NCBI GenBank assembly: GCA_030583865.1
Contig: CP129479.1
Coordinates: 62,001 to 126,000 of the forward strand
Length of the DNA: 64,000 bases
Direction: 5' to 3'
From: Thermodesulfobacteriota bacterium
GTDB taxonomy: Bacteria; Desulfobacterota; GWC2-55-46
Under the pieces are notes generated by a model. It was not told the DNA's origin. It saw only the letters and a program-made list of their open reading frames with translations, and searched no databases. The position numbers were made by a program, and so were the translations under genes. Shown one piece after another: positions 7,598 through 16,455 of this stretch. Within the stretch, counting starts at the first letter, position 1. The number at the start of each line of letters is the position of its first letter.

Positions 7598-9112
7598 ATG
7601 CTTGCAGACAACTATCCTATCCTCGTAATAGTAATCCCGCTCATAGCGGCCGTAATCGCCTTCCTGGCCGGGCTCCTGAAAAAAGAGCTCGCCTGGTATG
7701 TGACCGCCCTCGCGTGCCTGTCGTCCTTTCTCATGGCCATGTCCATGCTCCTTTCCGTCCTCGGCGGCGAAACCATAAGCTACCGTCTCGGCGGGTGGGA
7801 GCCGCCCTGGGGCATAGAGTACGTGGTCGACTACCTGAGCGCCCTTGTGCTCGCGATAGTCACCTTCATCGCGCTCGCCGTGACCCTGTACGCGAAGCGG
7901 AGCGTCGAGCATGAGATAGTCCCGGGCAAGCATGCGCCGTTCTACGCCCTGTACCTTCTCATGGTAGCGGGCCTCCTCGGCATGACCATAACCGGGGACG
8001 TCTTCAACCTGTTCGTATTCATCGAGATCGCGTCGATATCAGGGTACGCGCTCGTGGCGATGGGCCGCAGCCGCGACGCACTCATATCGAGCTTCAATTA
8101 CCTCATCCTCGGCACCGTGGCCGCCACCTTTATTCTCATAGGAATAGGCTACATCTATATGGTCACCGGCACGCTCAACATGGCGGACCTGCGGATTAGG
8201 CTCCCGGAGCTTTACGACACCAGGGCAGTGAGGACCGCTTTCGCCTTCCTCACGGTGGGCCTGAGCCTGAAGCTCGCGCTCTTCCCGCTCCACATATGGC
8301 TCCCGGGCGCCTACACGCACGCGCCCTCGGCCGTATCGTCCCTCCTTGCGGCTACAGCCACCAAGGTAGGGGCTTACGTGCTACTGAGGTTCATGTTCAC
8401 GGTCTTTACCGTGGATTTCGACCTGGAGATAGTGCCGGTAACCAGGATATTCATAGCGCTTTCGTCCGCGGCCATAATACTGGGCTCTGTGCTGGCGATC
8501 TCCCAGACGAACCTCAAGAGGATGCTCGCGTATTCGAGCGTGGGACAGATAGGCTATATAGTGCTCGGGGCCGCCCTCGTGAACGAGCTCGGGCTCACCG
8601 GGAGCATCATCCACATCTTCAACCACGCGCTGATGAAGGGCGCCCTTTTCATGGTGGCGGGCGCGGTAGTCCTCCGGACCGGTTCCGAGAAGATTTCCGA
8701 CCTTAGGGGCATTGGGAGAAAGATGCCCTTCACCATGGCCGCGTTCACGGTAGGGGCCCTTTCCATGATAGGGGTGCCCCTGACAGTGGGGTTCGTGAGC
8801 AAGTGGTACCTGGCGCTCGGCGCCCTCGAGGCCGGGATGTGGTTCCTGGTGCCCGTGATACTCGTAAGCTCGCTCCTCACGGCGGTCTATTTCTGGAGGA
8901 TAGTGGAGGCCATATACTTCCGCCCTTACGAGGCGGCCGCCGCCAGGCCGGGGCACGCGTTTGACGGCGCCGGACGGCCCGTAAGCGAGGCGCCTTTCAC
9001 GATGGTCGTGCCGATGGCGGTCCTGGCCGCGCTCTGCATCGTATTCGGGGTCGCCGCCCACCTGCCGGTCTCGGTCGCAGGCAAGGCCGCGAGCCTTCTA
9101 CTGGGGAGCTAA
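7598..9112 (+). CDS. mrpD: Mrp-type cation/proton antiporter subunit D, copy 1
   Basis: About 504 residues with the proton_antipo_M core: roughly 14 helices, the 'FVFIEIASISGYALVA' segment with the key glutamate, 'KLALFPLHIWLPGAYTHAPS' with the broken-helix lysine and histidine, and 'ISQTNLKRMLAYSSVGQIGYI'. It is a proton-pumping channel subunit of the NuoL/M/N type. The open frame also has TTG at 7595, but ATG 7598 is preferred. It lies three bases before a second paralogue and is the closest of the three channel proteins to canonical MrpD. Confidence 0.92.
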   Translation: MLADNYPILVIVIPLIAAVIAFLAGLLKKELAWYVTALACLSSFLMAMSMLLSVLGGETISYRLGGWEPPWGIEYVVDYLSALVLAIVTFIALAVTLYAKRSVEHEIVPGKHAPFYALYLLMVAGLLGMTITGDVFNLFVFIEIASISGYALVAMGRSRDALISSFNYLILGTVAATFILIGIGYIYMVTGTLNMADLRIRLPELYDTRAVRTAFAFLTVGLSLKLALFPLHIWLPGAYTHAPSAVSSLLAATATKVGAYVLLRFMFTVFTVDFDLEIVPVTRIFIALSSAAIILGSVLAISQTNLKRMLAYSSVGQIGYIVLGAALVNELGLTGSIIHIFNHALMKGALFMVAGAVVLRTGSEKISDLRGIGRKMPFTMAAFTVGALSMIGVPLTVGFVSKWYLALGALEAGMWFLVPVILVSSLLTAVYFWRIVEAIYFRPYEAAAARPGHAFDGAGRPVSEAPFTMVVPMAVLAALCIVFGVAAHLPVSVAGKAASLLLGS

Positions 9113-9115
9113 ACG

Positions 9116-10603
9116 GTGGAGATCATCCATTCCATAAAGCCGCTCCTGGCCGTATCCGTCTCGCTCGCGGCAGTGCTCCTTATCGGGCTCTCGTCGAGGC
9201 GTCCGGACATCCGGGAGTCCTGGACGGTCCTGGCCGCCCTGGCCAAGTTCATAATAGTCGCCTCGATGCTGCCGGAGGTCCTCTCGGGCAAGTCCCTTGC
9301 CATCCATCTTGCGACGGTGGCCCCCGGGCTCGAGATAAAGCTACAGGCGGACGCGCTTTCGCTCGCCTTCGCGGCCACGGCCTCTTTTCTCTGGATAATC
9401 ACCTCGTTTTATTCCATAGGGTACATGCGCACGCTGAACGAGCACGCGCAGACCAGGTACTTCATGAGCTTCGCCCTTGCCATGTCCGGCGCCATGGGCG
9501 TGGCCTTCTCGGCAAACATGTTCACGCTCTTCATCTTCTACGAGATGATAACCTTCTCGACGTTCCCGCTCGTCGCTCACAAGGAAACCCCCGAGGCCAT
9601 ACAGGGCGCGAGGCGCTATCTCGTCTATCTCCTCGGCACCTCGCTCGCGTTCCTCCTGTTCGCCATGTTCCTCACCTACCAGGCAGCCGGCACGCTGGAT
9701 TTCAGCCCCGGCGGCATACTCGACGGCAAGGCTTCGGACGCGCTCATAGCGGTCATCTTCATACTTTTTATCGCCGGGATAACCAAGGCCGGCATGATGC
9801 CGTTCCATTCGTGGCTGCCCGCCGCCATGGTCGCGCCCACCCCGGCGAGCGCGCTCCTCCATGCCGTGGCGGTCGTGAAGGCCGGGGTCTTCACCGTAAT
9901 TAAAGTCGTCCTTTTCATATTCGGCACGGACGTGCTCTCCAGGATCGGGCTCAATGAAGCGCTCATGTACTTTGCCGCCGCGACCATAGTCATCTCTTCC
10001 ATAGTGGCCCTGAAGCAGGACAATTTGAAGAGAAGGCTCGCCTACTCGACGATAAGCCAGCTTTCGTACATAGTGCTGGCCGTGGCCATACTCACGCCCG
10101 GGGGCATTACCGGGTCGGTTATGCACATAGTCGCCCACGCCTTCGGCAAGATCACACTCTTTTTCGCAGCCGGGGCCATATATGTGGCCCATCACAAGAC
10201 CAAAGTAAGCGAGCTCGACGGCATAGGGAGGAAGATGCCATTCACAATGGGCGCCTTCGCCGTGGGGTCGCTATCCATGATAGGCGTGCCGCCTTTCGCG
10301 GGCTTCATAAGCAAGTTCTACATCTTTACCGGGGCGATAGAGGCCGGGCACCTCGTGGTGCTCGCGGTTCTTGCCGTCAGCACCGTCTTGAACGCCTGTT
10401 ACCTCCTCCCGATAGTCTACGCGGCGTTTTTCAAAAAGCCTGCACCGGCCCCGCGCGACTACCCCTTGAAGCCCGACCTGCACGAGGCGCCGACCCTGAT
10501 GCTCATACCTCTTGTGCTTACGGCGGCGGCGACGCTGGTCTTGTTTTTCTATCCGTCGGTCTTTCTCGAGCTCGCGGCCTCGGTGGCCGGGGCGGGGAGG
10601 TAA
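9116..10603 (+). CDS. MrpD/NuoL-like antiporter channel subunit, copy 2
   Basis: A 495-residue paralogue of subunit D starting with GTG at 9116. The antiporter core is intact: 'FTLFIFYEMITFSTFPLVAHKE', 'KAGMMPFHSWLPAAMVAPTP' and 'LKQDNLKRRLAYSTISQLSYI'. The mid-membrane glutamate and the lysine/histidine of the discontinuous helix are present, so it is probably a working proton channel. The difference from copy 1 is spread along the whole length, so this is an old paralogue and not a recent duplication. It is followed at once by two very small membrane-protein genes. Confidence 0.88.
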   Translation: MEIIHSIKPLLAVSVSLAAVLLIGLSSRRPDIRESWTVLAALAKFIIVASMLPEVLSGKSLAIHLATVAPGLEIKLQADALSLAFAATASFLWIITSFYSIGYMRTLNEHAQTRYFMSFALAMSGAMGVAFSANMFTLFIFYEMITFSTFPLVAHKETPEAIQGARRYLVYLLGTSLAFLLFAMFLTYQAAGTLDFSPGGILDGKASDALIAVIFILFIAGITKAGMMPFHSWLPAAMVAPTPASALLHAVAVVKAGVFTVIKVVLFIFGTDVLSRIGLNEALMYFAAATIVISSIVALKQDNLKRRLAYSTISQLSYIVLAVAILTPGGITGSVMHIVAHAFGKITLFFAAGAIYVAHHKTKVSELDGIGRKMPFTMGAFAVGSLSMIGVPPFAGFISKFYIFTGAIEAGHLVVLAVLAVSTVLNACYLLPIVYAAFFKKPAPAPRDYPLKPDLHEAPTLMLIPLVLTAAATLVLFFYPSVFLELAASVAGAGR

Positions 10604-10607
10604 GCGC

Positions 10608-10736
10608 ATGAAGAGCGAAGAGGGAAAGGAAATACAGGTGCTTCAGCATGACGAGGTGCCGGGGTACAGGACGGCGTTCTATATCGTCTTCGCCGTGGCC
10701 GTCATTTATTTCTGGGCCATCATAAGCTACGGTTAG
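10608..10736 (+). CDS. Single-helix 42-residue membrane protein in the mrp operon
   Basis: An ATG at 10608, four bases after the previous stop, opens a 42-residue frame. It has a charged N-terminal 20 residues, then one helix (YRTAFYIVFAVAVIYFWAII) and a four-residue end. Its location inside a coupled operon and its clean single-helix design suggest a real accessory subunit that could sit beside one of the channel proteins. I do not recognise a named family. The longer frame starting at 10512 lies inside the upstream gene and is not used. Confidence 0.6.
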   Translation: MKSEEGKEIQVLQHDEVPGYRTAFYIVFAVAVIYFWAIISYG

Positions 10737-10771
10737 CCAAGTCGGCGCGGCTGCGCCGGGGAGAGATCGCA

Positions 10772-11017
10772 ATGTCAGGTGAGAATCCGCTTTTCAAGAG
10801 CCCGCGCACCCTGAAGGTGCTGCTAAGGGTGTTCTTCGCCTCTCTTGTCGGGCTGGTAATCCTCGATTTTTTCATAGAGAAGCACCCGGAATTCCCCTGG
10901 GAAGGCTATCCGTCCTTTTACGGCACCTATGGCTTCGTAGCCTGCGTGGTTCTGGTGCTCGCGGCCAAGTACATACTGCGCCCGCTCGTGAAGCGCAGGG
11001 AGGACCACTATGGTTAG
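10772..11017 (+). CDS. Two-helix 81-residue membrane protein in the mrp operon
   Basis: An 81-residue protein with helices at about 17-34 and 49-68, a polar loop between them (EKHPEFPWEGYPSFYGTYG) and a basic end (RPLVKRRED). The loop proline/tryptophan/tyrosine pattern looks conserved, but no named family is recognised. A gagag ribosome site precedes the ATG. Its end overlaps the next gene by eight bases, tying it to the antiporter. It is likely a small structural subunit of this operon's complex. Confidence 0.7.
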   Translation: MSGENPLFKSPRTLKVLLRVFFASLVGLVILDFFIEKHPEFPWEGYPSFYGTYGFVACVVLVLAAKYILRPLVKRREDHYG

Positions 11018-12806
11018 CGCCGTGCACCCTGGTGCGCTCCTCATAGCCGGCGCGCTCCTCATCCCCTTCCTCCGGGGGAGCGTGAAGCAGGCGTATCTTC
11101 TGCTCCTCACTGCCGGCGCGTTCCTTGCGGCGATAAGCCTGCCCGAAGGCGTTTACTGGACGGTCGAGTCCGGGTTCCTGGGCCACGACCTCGTATTCGG
11201 AAAGGTGGACAGGCTTAGCCTGGTATTCGGCTACATCTTCACGCTCATGGCCTTCATAGGCACGCTCTTCGGTATACACATGAAGGACGACGGCGAAAAG
11301 GTCGTGTCGCTCATCTACGCCGGGAGCTCCATAGGGGCGGTGTTCGCGGGGGACATGCTGACCCTATTCATATTCCTGGAGGTAATGGCCCTGACCGCCA
11401 CCTATCTGGTCTGGGCCAGGAAGACCGCCGCCTCTTATCTGGCCGGGCTCCGCTATTTCACGGTGCACGCCATAGGCGGGCTCCTTTTCCTCGCGGGCCT
11501 CATAATGCACTCGTACGAGACCGGCTCCATAGCCTTCGGGCTCATCGGCCTCGATTCATTGGCGTCCTATCTTATACTCCTGGGCTTCGGCGTCAACTGC
11601 GCCTTCCCGCTCCTTCACGCGTGGCTGCCCGACGCCTATCCGGAATCGACCATACTGGGGACCATCTTCCTGAGCATCTTCACGACCAAGACTGCGGTAT
11701 ACCTCCTGGCCAGGGCCTTTCCCGGGACCGAGGAATTAATCTACATAGGGGCGGTCATGACGGCCTTCCCCATATTCTATGCGGTCATCGAGAACAACAT
11801 GAACCGCGTGCTCTGCTACAGCCTCATAAACCAGGTGGGGTTCATGGTCGTGGGCATAGGCATCGGGACCGAGCTCGCCGTGAACGGCGCGGTTGCGCAC
11901 GCCTTTACCAACATACTCTTCGAGGGGCTCCTTTTCCTCTGCATGGGCGCGGTATACCACCAGACCGGCAGGATAAACGCGACCGACATGGGCGGCCTCT
12001 ACAAGACCATGCCCCTGACGGCGTTCTTCTGCATCATAGGCGCGGCCTCGATATCCGGCTTCCCGCTCTTTAGCGGCTTCGTCACGAAATCGATGATAGT
12101 GAGCGCCTCGGCGCACGAGGGGCTCGCCATAATCTGGTTCACGCTCCTCTTCGCGGCCGCGGGTGTTTTCCACCACGCCGGCATCAAGATACCGTTTTTC
12201 GCGTTCTTCTCGCACGATTCGGGCCTCAGGCCCAAGGAGCCGCCCGTCAACATGCTCATCGCGATGGGAATAGCCGCGTTCCTCAGCGTCTTCATAGGCG
12301 TCTACCCCTCGTCGCTATATTCGATACTCCCGTACCCCGTCGATTACGTGCCTTATACCGGGGCCCATGTGATGGCTCAGACCCAGCTCCTCTTCTTCTC
12401 GGCGCTGGCCTTCACGCTGCTCATGCTCGCGGGCATTTATCCCGCCGAGATGCGCGCCATAAACATCGACGCGGACTGGTTCTACAGAAGGGGCGCGGCC
12501 TGCTTCATGTGGCTTCTGCGGAACACCTTCACCCGGTTCGGCGAGGCCGTATCCAGGTTCGCCTTCGCCACGGTCCCCGGCGCGGCCATCCTTCTCAGCA
12601 GGAACCCGGTCGCGGCCCTCAAGATAGCCGGGGACACCCTGGCCGCGAGCTTCAGCTCCGAGCCCAGGAGGACCGTCATAAAGAGCCGCATCAGCCACGA
12701 GAAGGCCATATACCCGGGCGACATCATAAAGCACTGGCCGATAGGCGCCACCATGCTGTGGATAGCAATCTTCCTCGTGGCCTACCTTCTACTGTACTAT
12801 ATCTGA
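11010..12806 (+). CDS. MrpD/NuoL-like antiporter channel subunit, copy 3 (long form)
   Basis: A 598-residue NuoL/MrpD family protein. The core motifs are 'TLFIFLEVMALTATYLVWA', 'NCAFPLLHAWLPDAYPEST' and 'IENNMNRVLCYSLINQVGFM'. The lysine normally in the discontinuous-helix motif is replaced here by a cysteine/alanine sequence (NCAFPLLHAW), which may alter proton transfer. About 150 extra residues at the C-terminus contain a soluble segment (ADWFYRRGAACFMW onward) and a last membrane helix. It may take the place of the MrpA N-terminal half, which is otherwise absent. It is the last gene of the operon and is followed by a strong terminator. Confidence 0.85.
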   Translation: MVSAVHPGALLIAGALLIPFLRGSVKQAYLLLLTAGAFLAAISLPEGVYWTVESGFLGHDLVFGKVDRLSLVFGYIFTLMAFIGTLFGIHMKDDGEKVVSLIYAGSSIGAVFAGDMLTLFIFLEVMALTATYLVWARKTAASYLAGLRYFTVHAIGGLLFLAGLIMHSYETGSIAFGLIGLDSLASYLILLGFGVNCAFPLLHAWLPDAYPESTILGTIFLSIFTTKTAVYLLARAFPGTEELIYIGAVMTAFPIFYAVIENNMNRVLCYSLINQVGFMVVGIGIGTELAVNGAVAHAFTNILFEGLLFLCMGAVYHQTGRINATDMGGLYKTMPLTAFFCIIGAASISGFPLFSGFVTKSMIVSASAHEGLAIIWFTLLFAAAGVFHHAGIKIPFFAFFSHDSGLRPKEPPVNMLIAMGIAAFLSVFIGVYPSSLYSILPYPVDYVPYTGAHVMAQTQLLFFSALAFTLLMLAGIYPAEMRAINIDADWFYRRGAACFMWLLRNTFTRFGEAVSRFAFATVPGAAILLSRNPVAALKIAGDTLAASFSSEPRRTVIKSRISHEKAIYPGDIIKHWPIGATMLWIAIFLVAYLLLYYI

Positions 12807-12817
12807 GCGTCCGAATG

Positions 12818-12856
12818 AAAAAGGGCCGCCGTTATCATAACGGCGGCCCTTTTGTT
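12818..12856. terminator. Bidirectional intrinsic terminator
   Basis: A near-perfect stem, aaaagggccgccg paired with cggcggccctttt around the loop ttatcataa, is flanked by A on one side and T on the other. It can end the mrp operon on the plus strand and typA on the minus strand. Confidence 0.85.
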
Positions 12857-12877
12857 TTTACGGTATAAAAACCGGCC

Positions 12878-14689
12878 TCAATCCGCTTTCTGCTGCTTCG
12901 GCCTTTTCCCGGCCTGGAGCACCCTTTTCCGTATCCTTATGGAGGCGGGCGTGACCTCCACGAGCTCGTCGTCCCGGATGAACTCCAACGCCTGCTCGAG
13001 CGTGTGGGACTTGGGCGGGAAGAGGAACATCGAATCGTCCGAGCCAGACGCCCTCATGTTCGTGAGCTTCTTCTCCTTCACCACGTTCACGTCCATGTCG
13101 TTTTCACGGGAGTTCTCGCCTATTACCATGCCCTCGTAAACCGGGGTGCCTTCCTTAATGAAAAGCGTTCCCCTGGGCTGGAGGTTATAGAGGGCGTATA
13201 CCGTCGAGGCCCCGGCCCTGTCGGCCACAAGAGCGCCCGTTGCCCTCGTGGACATGGGGCCGTGCCACGGCTCGTACCCGTCGAAGAGGTGGTTCAAAAG
13301 GCCCGTGCCCTTTGTGTCGGTGAGGAACTGGGAGCGGAAGCCTATGAGCCCCCTAGATGGTATCCTGAACTCCATCCTCACCCTGCCGTGGCCGTTGTTC
13401 TGCATCTTCTGCATCCGGCCCTTCCTGGCCCCGACCTGCTGCGTGACGACTCCTATGAACTCCTCGGGCACGTCTATAACGAGGTGCTCCATGGGCTCAT
13501 GGAGCTTCCCGTCTATTTCCTTTGTGATGGTCTCGGGCATGGAGACCGAGAGCTCGTAGCCCTCCCTCCTCATCATCTCGATGAGGATCGCGAGCTGCAG
13601 CTCCCCCCTGCCCATCACCCTGAAGGCGTCGGCCTTCTCGAAATCCACCCTTATCGAAACGTTATATAGGAGCTCCTTTTCGAGCCTCTCGCGGAGGTTC
13701 CTTGAGGTGACGAACTTCCCTTCCTTTCCGGCGAACGGAGAGGTGTTAGGGGAGAAGATCATCGATATGGTCGGCTCGTCCACCTTTATCCTCGGCAGGG
13801 CCTTCGGAAATTCTGCTGAAGTGATGGTATCTCCTATGCAGACGCCCTCCATGCCCGCGAGCGCGACTATCTCTCCGACACCCGCCAGGGCGGCGTCCTT
13901 CCTTTCGAGCCCCTGGAAGACATACAGGGCCGAGGCCTTAGCCTTGATGGTCCTTCCGTCCGCGTGCACCATTGCGACGGTGTCCGCCGCCTTGATGGTG
14001 CCGCCGAATACGCGGCCCACCGCGAGCCTCCCTACATAGTCGCTGTAGTCGATATTGGTCACAAGGACCTGGAGCGTCGCCTGGCAGTCGCCCCTGGGCG
14101 GCGGCACGGTCTTGATTATGAGCTCGAAGAGCGGCCTAAGATCAGGCGAGTCCGCCTGAAGGTCCAGGGTCGCGGTGCCCTTTTTCGCGTTGGTGTAGAC
14201 GATGGGGAAGTCGAGCTGCTCCTCTTTTGCGTCCAGGTCTATGAAGAGGTCGTAGACCTCGTTTATGACCTCCTGTATCCTGGCGTCAGGCCTGTCTATC
14301 TTGTTTATGACTATGATGGGCACGAGCTCCAGCTCAAGGGCCTTCTTGAGGACGAACCTCGTCTGCGGGAGCGGCCCCTCGGAAGCGTCGACAAGCAGCA
14401 ATACCCCGTCGACCATCTTGAGGGTCCTCTCGACCTCGCCGCCGAAGTCCGCGTGCCCGGGCGTGTCGACGATATTTATCTTTACCCCGTCGTACTCTAT
14501 GGCCGTGTTCTTGGCCATTATGGTTATGCCCCGCTCGCGCTCAAGGTCTATGTTGTCCATGACGCGCTCCTGGACCTTCTCGTTTGCGCGGAAGGTCCCT
14601 GCCTGCCTGAGCATCGCGTCAACGAGGGTCGTCTTCCCGTGGTCGACGTGCGCGATTATGGCTATGTTCCTCAAATGGGTCTGTTCCAT
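12878..14689 (-). CDS. typA: Ribosome-associated translational GTPase TypA/BipA
   Basis: A 603-residue TypA/BipA, counting from ATG 14689 ([12 protein letters not shown]). The frame extends 32 codons further upstream, but conserved sequence begins at this methionine. G1 is AHVDHGKTT, the switch II motif is [11 protein letters not shown], and NKIDRPDAR gives G4. EF-G-like domains II, III and V and the BipA-specific C-terminal domain ([19 protein letters not shown]) follow. TypA binds the 70S ribosome and supports ribosome assembly and growth under cold or stress conditions. It is transcribed alone, ending at the shared terminator. Confidence 0.95.
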   Translation of the reverse strand: MEQTHLRNIAIIAHVDHGKTTLVDAMLRQAGTFRANEKVQERVMDNIDLERERGITIMAKNTAIEYDGVKINIVDTPGHADFGGEVERTLKMVDGVLLLVDASEGPLPQTRFVLKKALELELVPIIVINKIDRPDARIQEVINEVYDLFIDLDAKEEQLDFPIVYTNAKKGTATLDLQADSPDLRPLFELIIKTVPPPRGDCQATLQVLVTNIDYSDYVGRLAVGRVFGGTIKAADTVAMVHADGRTIKAKASALYVFQGLERKDAALAGVGEIVALAGMEGVCIGDTITSAEFPKALPRIKVDEPTISMIFSPNTSPFAGKEGKFVTSRNLRERLEKELLYNVSIRVDFEKADAFRVMGRGELQLAILIEMMRREGYELSVSMPETITKEIDGKLHEPMEHLVIDVPEEFIGVVTQQVGARKGRMQKMQNNGHGRVRMEFRIPSRGLIGFRSQFLTDTKGTGLLNHLFDGYEPWHGPMSTRATGALVADRAGASTVYALYNLQPRGTLFIKEGTPVYEGMVIGENSRENDMDVNVVKEKKLTNMRASGSDDSMFLFPPKSHTLEQALEFIRDDELVEVTPASIRIRKRVLQAGKRPKQQKAD

Positions 14690-14785
14690 GTTCACCGGCT
14701 CTTTCTTAAGTTTTTTGGCCCTGAAAAGAATCAGATATTTTAACCTGAAAGGGCCGCGTAGTAAAGAGAAAACAGGCACATACAA

Positions 14786-14820
14786 AAGAAAGGCCCCTTT
14801 GGGAAAAGGGGCCTTTCTCG
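14786..14820 (-). terminator. Intrinsic terminator of the cytochrome gene
   Basis: On the minus strand, agaaaggcccctt folds with aaggggcctttct and runs into TTTTGT, a typical Rho-independent terminator for the cytochrome c gene at 14951-15400. Between them, near 14861-14892, lies a copy of the 'ccccttgatgggg' type repeat also seen near 24,240. The rest of the interval shows no gene. Confidence 0.7.
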
Positions 14821-14950
14821 GGTCACTAAAAAAATTCCGCTTACTTGTCGAGTCTATATCACTCCTTCCCCTTGATGGGGAGGCTGTGAGGGGTATTCGC
14901 CAACCCTCTCCAATCCGTCTGCGGGGCAGTCCAGTTGCCGCGGAGATTGT

Positions 14951-15400
14951 TCAGGGCCTGAAGACGGAATGGCAGCTTACGCAGCCGTCGAGGAGCTTCT
15001 TCGTAAGGCCGCTCATCTTCTGGATGTCGCTTGAGTGCGCGGCCTTCGCGAGTGATTCGAGGTCGGCGTGGAACTCATGGTCCATGCGCTTGAACTCCTT
15101 TGCCTTTGCCGCGTTTTTCCTGAGCTTTACCTCTCCGTGGTGGAGCGCCTCCTGCGTTTTTTCCATGGTCCCGTGAAGGGAGTGGACAGCTTCATGCACC
15201 CTGTGCCCGTCGCCGAGGGCGACCGCCGATACTATCTCCCTGAACGCGGCGTCGAGCTGCCGCATCTCGTCGATAAGGGCGTTTGTCGAAGCGCCTTTCG
15301 CCGGTGCCTGGTGATCGTGCCTGTGGTGGTCGTCAGCCGCAGAGGCGATGCCCGGGGCGCATAGCAGGAAAGCAAGAAAAATAGCGGATAAGTTTTTCAT
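14951..15400 (-). CDS. Periplasmic cytochrome c of the c'/c556 type
   Basis: A 149-residue exported protein with a signal peptide (about 1-21, cleavage after ASA) and a histidine-rich mature start (DDHHRHDHQAP). Three helices with regular heptads follow. A single heme motif, CVSCH, lies at residues 140-144, eight residues from the end. A C-terminal CxxCH on a four-helix bundle is characteristic of cytochromes c' and c556. Function is probably periplasmic electron transfer or gas/ligand binding. The histidine-rich segment could bind metal. A strong aggaggtg ribosome site precedes ATG 15400, and the gene is monocistronic. Confidence 0.85.
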   Translation of the reverse strand: MKNLSAIFLAFLLCAPGIASAADDHHRHDHQAPAKGASTNALIDEMRQLDAAFREIVSAVALGDGHRVHEAVHSLHGTMEKTQEALHHGEVKLRKNAAKAKEFKRMDHEFHADLESLAKAAHSSDIQKMSGLTKKLLDGCVSCHSVFRP

Positions 15401-15485
15401 CCTTTCACCTCCTGTGAATGGGCAAGCAGCTTATCATCTCCCGTTGGATGCATATATGACAAGGGTCATATTCGGGGGGGTGCGC

Positions 15486-16340
15486 TCAGGTATTCAAGCT
15501 GAAAGACGCCCTCCCAAGCCCTGCCCTGATCCTCTCAATAGTTTCGGGATCCGGCTTGAAGGGGAGGTCTGTTTGAGGAGCGGGCATCTCTATCCGGTAG
15601 TCGCCTTCAAAGGGGGTCGAGGAGACCTTGAGGTTGTGCGCGGTGACCATGAGCGGCTCGAGGTTCACAACGTCCTGTATGTTGTATGCCAGGAGCGTTT
15701 CGAGCGCCTTGGGGTTCCTGTTCCTTCTGTAATCCTTCCAGAGGAGGACCGCGAAGTATCCGTCAACTCCGTCGAGCCCGCCGCGGTCGATGCCTATGAG
15801 CTTTTCGCAGCCCTTGAGGCCTCCCTTGAATCCCAGGTCGCGGAGCACGAAACGGAGGTCGATGTGCGCATGGGGGAGGCGGATATCCATGCTGCTTTCG
15901 ATAAAGGGTATGTCAAAACACCTGCCGTTGTAGGTGACGAGGAGCTTGTACCCGAATATGTCCTTCTTGAATTTGTCGAGGTTCTCGCCCCGTATGTAAT
16001 AGCGGACCCTCCTTCCGTCGTAAAGGGAGATCGCGGTTATGTAGCCGTGGCTGCCCACATAGCCGTTTGTCTCTATATCGATATAGGCGACGTCATCCCT
16101 GAATTCCGAAAATATCCTCCATGACTCCTTGGGCGGAATCAGCTTTCCGAAAAAAGCAGGGTCGCCTTCGAGAAGTTTCAGGCGGGATTGGTCCAGGACG
16201 GATTGAAAGACGCCTTCGGCGGTCCTCCGGAGCTTGAAATCCCCGAGCGGGGAGTCCCAGTCCACGATGCCGTTTTCCCAGAGCCTCCGCTCGGTCTTCA
16301 GCCCCACGCCCGGGATATGGCAGAAGGTATTCTTGAGCAT
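15486..16340 (-). CDS. RNase H-fold exonuclease (YprB-like)
   Basis: From ATG 16340 this is a 284-residue protein. Its first 60 residues contain the helix-hairpin-like sequence HIPGVGLKTERRLWENGI. The core is a DEDD-type RNase H fold: 'AYIDIETNGY' gives the first Asp and Glu, 'LLVTYNGRCFDIPFIE' the next Asp, and 'HIDLRF' and 'YNIQDVVNL' the remaining acidic residues. Such YprB/RNase H-like proteins are predicted 3'-5' exonucleases. The open frame extends to 17030, but that part overlaps the opposite-strand asparaginase and has no family similarity, so it is left out. The start has only a weak ribosome site. Confidence 0.8.
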   Translation of the reverse strand: MLKNTFCHIPGVGLKTERRLWENGIVDWDSPLGDFKLRRTAEGVFQSVLDQSRLKLLEGDPAFFGKLIPPKESWRIFSEFRDDVAYIDIETNGYVGSHGYITAISLYDGRRVRYYIRGENLDKFKKDIFGYKLLVTYNGRCFDIPFIESSMDIRLPHAHIDLRFVLRDLGFKGGLKGCEKLIGIDRGGLDGVDGYFAVLLWKDYRRNRNPKALETLLAYNIQDVVNLEPLMVTAHNLKVSSTPFEGDYRIEMPAPQTDLPFKPDPETIERIRAGLGRASFSLNT

Positions 16341-16455
16341 CAGGCGTATTCTAACATGGAAAGATTTACGGTAAAAACGAAAATGGCGTATATACTTAAA
16401 AAATCCGGCAGCACAGGCCCCGCAATGGGCATTGCCGGTCTGGGGGGGGCGCGTA

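Noticed and set aside
10512-10607. Upstream extension of the 42-residue membrane protein
   Set aside because: It lies within the preceding channel gene in another frame; ATG 10608 directly after that stop fits operon spacing.
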